Positions 28,244-36,318 of a stretch of 64,000 nucleotides of DNA are shown in pieces. The DNA is from JBNNGK01 sp050268245 (GTDB lineage: Bacteria > Pseudomonadota > Gammaproteobacteria > Enterobacterales > Enterobacteriaceae). The stretch is taken from contig NZ_JBNNGK010000005.1 in assembly GCF_050268245.1 (NCBI RefSeq), forward strand, positions 186,001 to 250,000, given 5' to 3'. The notes under the pieces are model-generated. The model had not been told where the DNA came from. It saw only the letters and a list, made by a program, of their open reading frames with translations, and did no database searches. The number at the start of each line of letters is the position of its first letter. The stretch's first letter is position 1. The translations under genes were made by a program, and so were the position numbers.

Positions 28244-29565
28244 TGAATATTCTGTTTTGGATTTCTAATGCCATCATCGTCTACGCATTGTTGGTAGTTT
28301 TGGTGACGGCGTTAAGTAAACCTACCGACATTCGCTATACCTTCCTTAACCTGTTCCGCCAACGGCGGCGTTCTGGCGTAACGTTGTTGGCGATCACGCT
28401 GGGTGGTGTCGCGGTGTTTATCTTCGGTGGTTTTGTTGATTACTCATTCTGGGCGATGCGAGAACAGACCATTCGTACCAACCTCGGGCACATCCAGCTG
28501 TATGAAAAAGGATATTTAACCAGCGGTGCCAATAATTCGTTGCAATACACCATCAATAATTATGATGAAGTGAAACGTATTCTGTTGGCCGATGAAGAGA
28601 TTGCACCAAAGATCACCACCATTACCGGGCAACTGGCGTTTTCCGGCATTATTTCGCAGTACGATACTGGCTCGTCGACCTTCTTTACCGGTGTCGGTAT
28701 TGAGCCGGAAACGTCATTGGTCTTAGGGTCACTCGATCGAATTATTTCCGGCAGCGATCTGTCGCGGGTTGAACAGCAGAGCATCACCATTGGCTCTGGT
28801 ATTGCTAATGCGCTGTCTGCCGGTTATGACGATTGGGTCGATATGCTGGTGGTAAACCCGGAAGGGGGACAAAACGCGATTTCCTCACAGGTGCGTGGCG
28901 TCTTCCAGTCCGGTATCAAGGAGTATGATGACACGGCGATAAAATTGCCTTTGAAAACCGCCCAGCGTTTGCTGCAAACCAACGACGTCAGCAAGATTAT
29001 CATTATGTTGCAAGACACCGAGCAGACTAATGCCGTGTTGGCGCACATTAACCAGTTAATTAAGCAACACAATTTGCCATTAGAAGCGCGTTCCTGGGAC
29101 GATCTGGCTATTTTCTATCATCAGGTTGTGAACCTGTTTGAAGGTATTTTCCTGTTTATCAAGTCCATTGTTAGCGTGATCGTGGTGTTCATGATCGGCA
29201 ATACGCTGATGATGAACGTGGTGGAGCGCACGCGTGAAATTGCCACGTTACGCGCATTAGGGTTAAGCCAATCCTATATTGGCCGCCTGTTTATCTTAGA
29301 AGGCATCATTATCGGCATGATTGGTTCGGTACTCAGCATCAGTTTCGGCATGTTGATCGCCGCCATTATCAATATCAATGGTATACCCATGCCGCCGTCA
29401 CCGGGTTATACCCAAGGCTATTTGGCATTCGTCATGTGGGATAAAGACATTAATTTGTTCTGGTTCTCTTGCGCATTGCCGTTGGTGACAGCGTTGATTG
29501 CTTCAATTATTCCAGCGCGTCGCGCTTCAAAATTGGTTATCGCAGAAGCATTCCGCTTCGTTTAA
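28240..29565 (+). CDS. LolC/LolE-like ABC permease (FtsX/MacB fold)
   Basis: A 441-residue permease with the standard layout. One membrane helix near residue 10-35 is followed by a second after the amphipathic RQRRRSGVTLLAITLGG. A large periplasmic domain covers about 70-300. Three C-terminal helices form the FtsX domain with NVVERTREIATLRALGLS, the coupling segment to the ATPase. Two ATGs are available (28240 and 28243). One permease gene means a homodimer rather than the LolC/LolE pair. It probably releases the cluster's lipid product, or a carrier lipoprotein, from the inner membrane. Confidence 0.88.
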   Translation: MMNILFWISNAIIVYALLVVLVTALSKPTDIRYTFLNLFRQRRRSGVTLLAITLGGVAVFIFGGFVDYSFWAMREQTIRTNLGHIQLYEKGYLTSGANNSLQYTINNYDEVKRILLADEEIAPKITTITGQLAFSGIISQYDTGSSTFFTGVGIEPETSLVLGSLDRIISGSDLSRVEQQSITIGSGIANALSAGYDDWVDMLVVNPEGGQNAISSQVRGVFQSGIKEYDDTAIKLPLKTAQRLLQTNDVSKIIIMLQDTEQTNAVLAHINQLIKQHNLPLEARSWDDLAIFYHQVVNLFEGIFLFIKSIVSVIVVFMIGNTLMMNVVERTREIATLRALGLSQSYIGRLFILEGIIIGMIGSVLSISFGMLIAAIININGIPMPPSPGYTQGYLAFVMWDKDINLFWFSCALPLVTALIASIIPARRASKLVIAEAFRFV

Positions 29566-29587
29566 TACTTCAGGGAGAGCAGTAGTA

Positions 29588-30340
29588 ATGTCAAAGGGAC
29601 AGACCGTATTAATCACCGGTGCAGGGCGTGGAATTGGCATGGCAATTGCCGAAACGCTAGCCAATGAAGGTTATGACCTGATCCTTAATTACCGTAAAGA
29701 TCAGGGGAAGAGCGCAGCCAACCTGCAACGCTTTGTGGCAGAGGAGACGCGCGTCAATGTGCAACTGGCCAAGGCCGATATCAGCGAGCCGCGCGATATT
29801 CAAGCCATGGTGAAAAAACTGAAAGCTGATGGTGTCGAGCGCATTGACCATTTGGTGTTGAACGCAGCAGCTGCACCGTTCAAAACCTTTATGGAAATGA
29901 CCCGTAGCGACTGGAAATTGTTGCTCAATACCAACCTGATTGGCAACACTGCCTGTGTGCAGGAAATTGCGCCGATGATGAGCGCCGGTGGCAGTATTTG
30001 TGCCATCTCCAGCATGGGGAGCCAGCGGGTATTACCCAAGTATCCGCTCGGTATTGCCAAATCCGCATTAGAGAATTTGGTGCGCTATCTGGAAGTGGAA
30101 CTGTATGAGCGCAACATTCGGGTAAACGGTCTTTGTGCCGGGATGGTCAATACCGACATGGCGCAATTCTTGAAAGACTTGTGGCCAGAATTGCACGATC
30201 GTTACGAAGATGCCCCACGTCGTTGGTTGCTGGAGCCGCAGGAAGTGGCAAATATTGCTGCTTTCCTGATCTCCGATCGCGCCTCTGCGCTACGTGGAAC
30301 AACGCTGATTGCCGATCTTGGCATGTCGCTGGAAGCCTAA
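29588..30340 (+). CDS. FabL-type enoyl-ACP reductase
   Basis: A 250-residue short-chain dehydrogenase whose active site is that of enoyl-ACP reductase III (FabL), not of a ketoreductase. After SSMGSQRVLPK comes Tyr, and the Lys is six residues later (YPLGIAK). This is the Tyr-x6-Lys spacing shared by FabI and FabL, instead of Tyr-x3-Lys. The cofactor loop is TGAGRGIG. The downstream SALENLVRYLEVELYERNIRV also follows FabL. It would saturate the double bond left by the dehydratase, so the cluster can make fully reduced chains. Confidence 0.82.
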   Translation: MSKGQTVLITGAGRGIGMAIAETLANEGYDLILNYRKDQGKSAANLQRFVAEETRVNVQLAKADISEPRDIQAMVKKLKADGVERIDHLVLNAAAAPFKTFMEMTRSDWKLLLNTNLIGNTACVQEIAPMMSAGGSICAISSMGSQRVLPKYPLGIAKSALENLVRYLEVELYERNIRVNGLCAGMVNTDMAQFLKDLWPELHDRYEDAPRRWLLEPQEVANIAAFLISDRASALRGTTLIADLGMSLEA

Positions 30341-30366
30341 ACGCATAAACCAGGGAAGAACTTGCG

Positions 30367-31197
30367 ATGAAAAGATCATTGATTGCCCTCTGTGTGTTGG
30401 GTGGCCTGTCGTTGGCAGTACAGGCCACAGAACCACTACCGCGTTCTCTCGAGCGCAGCGAGCTGGATAAAATCACCCAAGAAGATCAGCATGCTCGCGA
30501 AATTATTCGTCGTGCCGATCGGGTACGCGCGCCGGATCAACCGTTCCGCTATACCTTGACGTTGGTGGAGCACCGTGGCGGGCGTGACGTGACTGAAAAT
30601 CAGCAGGTGCTTGATATTTCGATGCGTTTTTATAAACCATCGGAACAGCGAGAAAAAGGTGACGCCCGCGCCCTGGTGCGCTTTGTTTCTCCGGCGCGCG
30701 ACAAAGGCAAAGCCTTGCTCTCCGATCTGGACAAAATGTGGTATTACGCCCCGGATTTGCGGCGACCAATTCCCATCTCACGCCAACAGCGGCTTATGGG
30801 GCAGGTCTCTAACGGTGACGTTGTCGCCGCAGATTTCGATTATTCGTATATTTCAACGCTGGTGGGGGAAGAAGCCTGCGAGCAGAAAACCTGTTACAAA
30901 CTGACGTTGAAACGCCGCTGGCCGTATGTCACCTATCCGGCGATCGATTATTGGGTAGAAAAGGATACCGGTAATCCTGTGCGTGTTGATTTCCTTTCGA
31001 CAGAAGGGGTGTTAATCAAACGCTCGTATTACCGCGATTATCAGATGGTCTTGGGGCAGATGCGCCCGGCAACCATCGTGGTGGAAGATGCTTTGCGCAA
31101 AGATAATTACACGACGATGCATTACAGCAATTTAGTGCTGGAGTCGTTGCCGGAAAGCAATTTCCAGAAAGAGTACCTCATGAGGCTCAATGGATGA
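30367..31197 (+). CDS. LolA-like outer-membrane lipoprotein-sorting protein
   Basis: A 276-residue periplasmic protein with a signal peptide (LIALCVLGGLSLAVQA). It has the strand-rich body typical of the LolA-like family: RFVSPARDKGKALLSDLDKM, WYYAPDLRRPIPISRQQR and a DYWVEKDTGNPVRVDF strand. Such proteins form an open barrel that shuttles acyl chains through the periplasm. It fits as the chaperone between the LolCD-like transporter and the outer-membrane barrel encoded next, whose start overlaps its stop as ATGA. Confidence 0.82.
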   Translation: MKRSLIALCVLGGLSLAVQATEPLPRSLERSELDKITQEDQHAREIIRRADRVRAPDQPFRYTLTLVEHRGGRDVTENQQVLDISMRFYKPSEQREKGDARALVRFVSPARDKGKALLSDLDKMWYYAPDLRRPIPISRQQRLMGQVSNGDVVAADFDYSYISTLVGEEACEQKTCYKLTLKRRWPYVTYPAIDYWVEKDTGNPVRVDFLSTEGVLIKRSYYRDYQMVLGQMRPATIVVEDALRKDNYTTMHYSNLVLESLPESNFQKEYLMRLNG

Positions 31198-32597
31198 GTG
31201 CAACGAAACGTTTACCGGCTACCGGTATGCTGCTATTAGCCAGCGCCTATGGTGCTAACGCTTGGGCAGCCGAATGTCTGATGCAACGTGGCTATGCCGG
31301 GATAGAAGGCATAGCCTCACACACGACCCATTCGCTATGGACGTTCGACGATCCGGCATTTCGCAACAATCGCGTGGCGAATTTATATACGTCGGTGGTG
31401 GGGCGTTGCACCCTCACCGATAGCCTGAGCATCAAAGCGCAAGCCAGTGGCGAATATGCTTTTCAGGCGCATCAGCCCGGCACCTTGGAAGATAAACAAA
31501 ACCAAGGTTTAGCCATCCTGAATGAAATGGTAGTCAGTTGGGCGGCGCGGGATAACTTATATGTGGATTTGGGCAAATTGCGCAAAACCAGTGGGTATTT
31601 ATTTTCCGTCGCTCCGCTAGATTTGTTGCGCAATACCAGCGGCAATATGCGTAGCGTTCGCGTTTATGGTTTGGGCGACAGTTGGCGCAACTTGTATGAC
31701 GAAGGGGCGTTCGGCATCAGCAGTACGCTGTATCGGGATGAAGGCACCTATACGCTGGCGGCCTTGCCGCGTTTGAAACGTAATGATAAGCGCCGTGAGG
31801 CGGCATCCGAATGGGATGCTTTACTGCGCACCAACAGCAGCGATCGTTACTATGCCAGCTATACCTCAACCGGGCTTAATAAGTTTAACCCGACCATTTC
31901 ATTGCTGGCCGGCAGCCAGAAAACGCTGGCGCTGGGCACCAGTGGCAACCTGACCGATCGGTTGATCTTGAGTGTGGAAGGCTCGGTGTCGCAGGGGGAA
32001 ACCTGGCGTCATTTAGACAGCGATGCCGCGCGGGCAATGCGCAACTTTGATTACCGTTCAGAACCGTATCGTACCCATTCGCAAGGTGTGGAGGGGGATA
32101 TTGGCGTTGGGCTGCGTTATACCACCGACGACCAAACTGAATTTGGTGCGGAATATTACGGCCAAAGCCAAGGCTATAGCCGTAGTGAATGGCGTAATAA
32201 TTTTGACACCATTAAGTTCGTCAACGGCGGTTACACCTCGCTTTTGCCACCGATGTTTATCACCCCTGCGCTACGTGATGGCTATCAGCAATATTCACGC
32301 ATGATGGCGGCAGAAATGGATAACGTCGGCCGTGCAGGTCATCTGTCCGGCAAACACTATCTGACGCTTTACACCCGTACTAATAAGGAGCAGGTCGGCC
32401 GCATTGACTGGTCTGTTTCGGGCATGGCCAATCTGGTCGATCACAGCACGGTGCTCAATCTGCATCTCAGTACGCCGTTAAAACACAATATCGAAGTGTA
32501 TACCGGCGTTGCCGCCAGCTTCGGCAGCAAAGAGAGTGAGTTTGGCACCTTCGGCGAAAAAGGAAACCTATATGCAGGTATGCGAATCAGTTGGTAA
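31194..32597 (+). CDS. Outer-membrane beta-barrel protein of the lipid cluster
   Basis: A 467-residue protein with a signal peptide ending near ANAWAA. Many short alternating hydrophobic strands with aromatic girdles follow (YYASYTSTGL, GVGLRYTTDD, TEFGAEYYGQSQG). The C terminus ends in GMRISW, the terminal-aromatic signature recognised by the BAM machinery. Two early Cys could pair. It lies directly after the LolA-like gene, so it may receive or display the lipid, or act as its outer-membrane channel. No specific family was recognised. Confidence 0.78.
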   Translation: MSATKRLPATGMLLLASAYGANAWAAECLMQRGYAGIEGIASHTTHSLWTFDDPAFRNNRVANLYTSVVGRCTLTDSLSIKAQASGEYAFQAHQPGTLEDKQNQGLAILNEMVVSWAARDNLYVDLGKLRKTSGYLFSVAPLDLLRNTSGNMRSVRVYGLGDSWRNLYDEGAFGISSTLYRDEGTYTLAALPRLKRNDKRREAASEWDALLRTNSSDRYYASYTSTGLNKFNPTISLLAGSQKTLALGTSGNLTDRLILSVEGSVSQGETWRHLDSDAARAMRNFDYRSEPYRTHSQGVEGDIGVGLRYTTDDQTEFGAEYYGQSQGYSRSEWRNNFDTIKFVNGGYTSLLPPMFITPALRDGYQQYSRMMAAEMDNVGRAGHLSGKHYLTLYTRTNKEQVGRIDWSVSGMANLVDHSTVLNLHLSTPLKHNIEVYTGVAASFGSKESEFGTFGEKGNLYAGMRISW

Positions 32598-33555
32598 CCG
32601 TATGATCAGTCAAACGTTAGCAGATGGCTGGATGATGATTTTCCCCGGACAGGGCGCGCCTGCGATCGGCATGGGTAGCGATGTGTGCGATGTTTCACCG
32701 GGTACCACGGCAGTTTGGGAGTGTGCCAGCGATATTTCCGGTATTGATGTTCGAAAGCTGTGCCAAAAGGGGCCGATGACCCGCCTGACAAAAACGCGCT
32801 ATCAACAACTGGCGATCACCACGGTCAATACGGCGATGCTAACGCTGTTGCGGGAGCGCTGTGCGCCAGCCGAAACCGGTTATGCTGGGCACAGTGCTGG
32901 GGAATACAGCGCGCTATATGCCGCCGGCGTAATGGATTTAGAAACCCTGTTTTGTGCCATTACCCAGCGTGCTGGCATCATGCAGCGGTTAGCGGAACAG
33001 CGTAAAGGCGCAATGTACGTCGTCAAACCCTGTAGCCATGAGATGCTGCGTACGCTGATCGCTGAAATGCAGCTGTCCGATAAGCTCAATATCAGTTGTG
33101 ATAATGGGCAGCAGCAGCAGGTCATCGGTGGTGATGTGCACGCACTCAAAGAGGTGATCAATCATTTAGCAAGACAGGGCATAACCACTATTAAACTGGC
33201 GGTAAACGGTGCCTGGCATACGCCGTTGATGGAGGAAGGCGTGGCTGAAATGCGTGAAGCGTTAGCGGATCTCCCGTTTTCTTCACCAACCTGCCCGGTG
33301 ATCATGAACAGCAGCGGTAAAGCGGAATACGGTGTTGCCCAGATCAAGGAAAATCTGGCCTTGCACTTAACCCATACCGTACGTTGGCGCGAAAGCATGG
33401 ATCTGTGGGCGCTCATGGGGTATCGCCATTTTCTTGAGGTCAGTAATAAGAAAGTGCTTAGCCATTTGTTGCATGAACATTACGGCTCTGAAGGTGGCAG
33501 AGAGATCCAGCATTATTATCATTTGCTGCGCGACACGCATCAGCAGGTAGGGTAA
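32572..33555 (+). CDS. FabD-like malonyl/acyl-CoA:ACP acyltransferase
   Basis: Loads the extender unit from CoA onto the cluster ACP. The 327 residues show FPGQGAPAIGMG, the nucleophile in GHSAGEYSAL, the carboxylate-binding Arg in ITQRAGIMQ and the catalytic His in NGAWHTPLM, so the active site is complete. The usual malonyl/methylmalonyl specificity motif is not obvious, leaving the extender open. Start 32572 overlaps the barrel gene by 26 bp but has AAAGGA 7 nt ahead. The alternative at 32602 has no such site. Confidence 0.87.
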   Translation: MQVCESVGNRMISQTLADGWMMIFPGQGAPAIGMGSDVCDVSPGTTAVWECASDISGIDVRKLCQKGPMTRLTKTRYQQLAITTVNTAMLTLLRERCAPAETGYAGHSAGEYSALYAAGVMDLETLFCAITQRAGIMQRLAEQRKGAMYVVKPCSHEMLRTLIAEMQLSDKLNISCDNGQQQQVIGGDVHALKEVINHLARQGITTIKLAVNGAWHTPLMEEGVAEMREALADLPFSSPTCPVIMNSSGKAEYGVAQIKENLALHLTHTVRWRESMDLWALMGYRHFLEVSNKKVLSHLLHEHYGSEGGREIQHYYHLLRDTHQQVG

Positions 33556-33561
33556 CGCCAC

Positions 33562-34620
33562 ATGATTCCGAATTTTAGTACCTTCAGCAGCAAGTACATT
33601 CGCGTGGCGGTATTGCCGGTGGTGATCGTTTCTGCGCTGTTAACGTCATCGTTGATTCGTAACGTTATCAATATCACGTTGCCGGAAATCATCGCCGGTC
33701 TTGGGGCTATCTGTTTGTCGATTGTCTGGAGCATGATGCGTGATGGCCGGGGCTATTGGGTCTACAGCGTTTTTACTATGCGGATGTATGAAAGCCCGGA
33801 AGATATTGCGCGCTATATGCGTTCACTGACGCTGGAAGGGCGCTCGAAGCTGTTTTATCGGCCGTTTTGGGCATCCTTACTGACGCTATGCGCGGTAGTA
33901 CTGCTCAGCACGGCGATTTGGTGGTGCGGCCCAACCTATCGTTACGCACTGATCGGTTTGTTGGGGGGGGCAGTATTGCCTGCTGTGATGCTGTGGCAAT
34001 TAGATAAATCAATTCCATTTTGCATTCTCAATGCGTTGCTAATTCATGATAAACCCAATGAGTATCAAGCGAAACCGCGCCGGTTACCCAGTTGTTTGGC
34101 TGAAGATTTATTGCTCAGTTTATTGATTAACTTCGCATTGGTGTTACCCATTGCACGCAAACCGGCGTTTAGCCTAGCGGGCGGTTATGCTAACCCGGCC
34201 TTTATTGTCGCCTTTATCATTCTGCTGACGATTGTGATGCTGTTTATGTTTTGCTTTGCGATCCGTCCGCGGCGTTACGTGATATTTGGTGAATTATTGA
34301 TTGGAAACATTAAGGACGATTTCGCCCCGGTCACCCCTTGGGCGGTAACCGGCAAATTATCACGCTCTTGGCGTTTGGTGATTTGGCTGTTGTTGATCGC
34401 GATATGGAGCATTGTGATCTGTCTGATATTTAATGGCATAGGGATGACGCCAAGCTTTACGCCGTTGTATCTTTGCAGCCTACTGCCGATCATCGCTATC
34501 TACTGCGCCGAACGTTATCAAGTGTTGTATACCAACTTCCTTGAGGCACAAGAGATGAAAATGCGCTATGAGGTCGTCAGCGCCGAGTACATGGCCAATC
34601 GTAATAAATCCATCGCCTAA
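33562..34620 (+). CDS. Polytopic inner-membrane protein of unknown function
   Basis: A 352-residue membrane protein with about eight hydrophobic segments, roughly at 15-35, 42-58, 110-130, 135-155, 195-215, 222-245, 275-300 and 310-328. A conserved-looking cytoplasmic loop RPRRYVIFGELLIGN lies between the sixth and seventh. No enzymatic motif was recognised. It is the last gene of the cluster, 6 nt after the acyltransferase. An acyl-handling or transport role would suit the context but is not shown by the sequence. Confidence 0.7.
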   Translation: MIPNFSTFSSKYIRVAVLPVVIVSALLTSSLIRNVINITLPEIIAGLGAICLSIVWSMMRDGRGYWVYSVFTMRMYESPEDIARYMRSLTLEGRSKLFYRPFWASLLTLCAVVLLSTAIWWCGPTYRYALIGLLGGAVLPAVMLWQLDKSIPFCILNALLIHDKPNEYQAKPRRLPSCLAEDLLLSLLINFALVLPIARKPAFSLAGGYANPAFIVAFIILLTIVMLFMFCFAIRPRRYVIFGELLIGNIKDDFAPVTPWAVTGKLSRSWRLVIWLLLIAIWSIVICLIFNGIGMTPSFTPLYLCSLLPIIAIYCAERYQVLYTNFLEAQEMKMRYEVVSAEYMANRNKSIA

Positions 34621-34667
34621 ATTAGTCGGTTATTTACAGTAATGCAGATTATCGACGCTATCCATGA

Positions 34668-34696
34668 ACCGATTGGGGCAAATGTTCCCAATCGGT
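34668..34696. terminator. Hairpin at the end of the lipid cluster
   Basis: A perfect 10-bp stem, ACCGATTGGG with CCCAATCGGT, encloses a 9-nt loop between the convergent membrane-protein and flavoprotein genes. It lacks a T-run on either side, so termination may be weak or Rho-aided. Confidence 0.45.
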
Positions 34697-34711
34697 CATT
34701 GAGAAGTGTGA

Positions 34712-36040
34712 TTACGAAGACAACATTTTATGCGGTTGTAGGAAATTAACCATTTGTGCGGAAAACATCGCTAGGGAAGCGATATAACGTCTAGGCAGAA
34801 AATACAGAGGAAAAGCGATCGGAGTGAACTGAGTGAGCTTCATAAAATCTTGATTTAAATTTAAAATATCATCACTAATTGCTTTCCCTACGCGCAGGGA
34901 TTGCGCTAAACCATGGCCATTCCAACCATAAGCATTGTACACCGGTACGGAAGCTGCCGATTTACGAAATACCGGCAAACCTGTGCGCGTAATATCGAAA
35001 GGTTCCGCCCAAAAAAATTCGGGGGTTAAGTCTTGTCGATGTGGAAACACCTGACGCATTCTCTGCTGTAGGCGCGCTACGATTGACACATCAGGCAATA
35101 AAGAACTGGTGCCAAGCGCGCCAAACAGTAACCGCTCTCGCTCATAGGGCCGATAATAATCGATTTGCAATTGCGTGTCATAAACCGGCATGTCGGTCGG
35201 TAATAATGAGTGAATCCCCCCTTTAACCGGCGGCGTAGCGGCTACATACGAATAGAGCGGTAATGTCATGGCTCCCTCATCCGGTTGTAAACTATGCGTA
35301 TCGGTATGCAATGCCATGACGACGGCTCGGCGCGCCACAATATGACTGGCAGCAGTGATAGCGGCTGTGCCTGACGCAGTCGATTTTAAAGATAAAACCT
35401 CGCTATTTTCATAAACTTGCCCACCCAAGCGCAAATAAGCACGTAACAGACCGCGAACCAGTTTCAATGGATTAATTTGCCCCCCTAGATTGTCCATTAG
35501 CCCACCGTGATAAAGCGATGAATTCAGATGGTTTTGCAAGTCATGTCGATTCAATTTATGAGCGCCGCGATCCCCGAGTGTATTGCGGGCAGTCAGTTCG
35601 TCTGCCAGCGCCGCAAGATGTGCAGGATGTATGGCCGTAGTCAGATGCCCATGGCGACGATTGGCGTTAATACGATATGTGTCTAGTAATTTATCCAGCA
35701 GTTGCATTGCTTCCGTTGATGAAAATCGCCATAACCATCGTGCTGTCTCAATCGGTAACGTTTGCAGCATTTGGCGAGCTTTCCAACGTGCCATCCCAGG
35801 TGTTAACTGGCCGCCATTGCGGCCAGATGCTCGCCCGCCTATGCGTTTTTTTTCCACTATCATTGTTTCGACACCGCACGCAGCAAGATGTACGGCAGTA
35901 GATAGCCCGAGTAAACCGCCGCCGATCACCACAACATCAACATTTTTCGGACTGTTCAATGCTGGCATTATCGGAACCGCTGTCAATTCTTGGGGATAAA
36001 TACATGTCGCCGTTGTTAGGCGTGGATAACGTGGGGTCAT
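34712..36040 (-). CDS. FAD-dependent amine oxidase (PuuB/DadA-like)
   Basis: A 442-residue flavoprotein of the DAO family. The FAD motif VVVIGGGLLGLSTAVHLA follows a 30-residue leader, then RIGGRASGRNGGQL, typical of gamma-glutamylputrescine oxidase relatives. A late YNAYGWNGHGLAQSL is the second flavin-contact motif. It probably deaminates an amine to an aldehyde with H2O2. The aldehyde dehydrogenase upstream on the same strand could oxidise the product. The C-terminal 50 residues, with two hydrophobic patches, are longer than in PuuB. Substrate unknown. Confidence 0.8.
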   Translation of the reverse strand: MTPRYPRLTTATCIYPQELTAVPIMPALNSPKNVDVVVIGGGLLGLSTAVHLAACGVETMIVEKKRIGGRASGRNGGQLTPGMARWKARQMLQTLPIETARWLWRFSSTEAMQLLDKLLDTYRINANRRHGHLTTAIHPAHLAALADELTARNTLGDRGAHKLNRHDLQNHLNSSLYHGGLMDNLGGQINPLKLVRGLLRAYLRLGGQVYENSEVLSLKSTASGTAAITAASHIVARRAVVMALHTDTHSLQPDEGAMTLPLYSYVAATPPVKGGIHSLLPTDMPVYDTQLQIDYYRPYERERLLFGALGTSSLLPDVSIVARLQQRMRQVFPHRQDLTPEFFWAEPFDITRTGLPVFRKSAASVPVYNAYGWNGHGLAQSLRVGKAISDDILNLNQDFMKLTQFTPIAFPLYFLPRRYIASLAMFSAQMVNFLQPHKMLSS

Positions 36041-36261
36041 CGTTAAATCCTAGAGGAAAATAAATAAGATTTTTTACTGTGAGGTTATTTTCAGCATAGG
36101 AGGATTAACGATAAAAGAGATCCGATGAGTTAGGCAAGTATTACCTGTTTATTGTAGTGCGCTGTTTATAAAGTATATTTTACTTATTTGGGATTTAATT
36201 GAGCATGGATGCATAGGTAAGTAATTTTGATTAATGTAATCCTTAGCTTTGATGGTTCTAT

Positions 36262-36292
36262 AAAAAATACCGGTCAGTTTTTACTGACCGGT
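36262..36292 (-). terminator. Rho-independent terminator
   Basis: Read on the minus strand, ACCGGTCAG-TAAAAA-CTGACCGGT is a perfect 9-bp stem followed by ATTTTTTA, 27 nt after the aldehyde dehydrogenase stop. This is a canonical terminator. Confidence 0.85.
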
Positions 36293-36318
36293 GGGGAACC
36301 TCTAGAGTCAACGAGACG

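Noticed and set aside
29588..30340. Second FabG ketoreductase
   Set aside because: Tyr and Lys are six residues apart and the context matches FabL.
17884..34620. Aryl polyene biosynthetic cluster
   Set aside because: No ammonia-lyase, aryl ligase, thioesterase or MMPL exporter; an enoyl reductase and LolCD-like pump are present instead.
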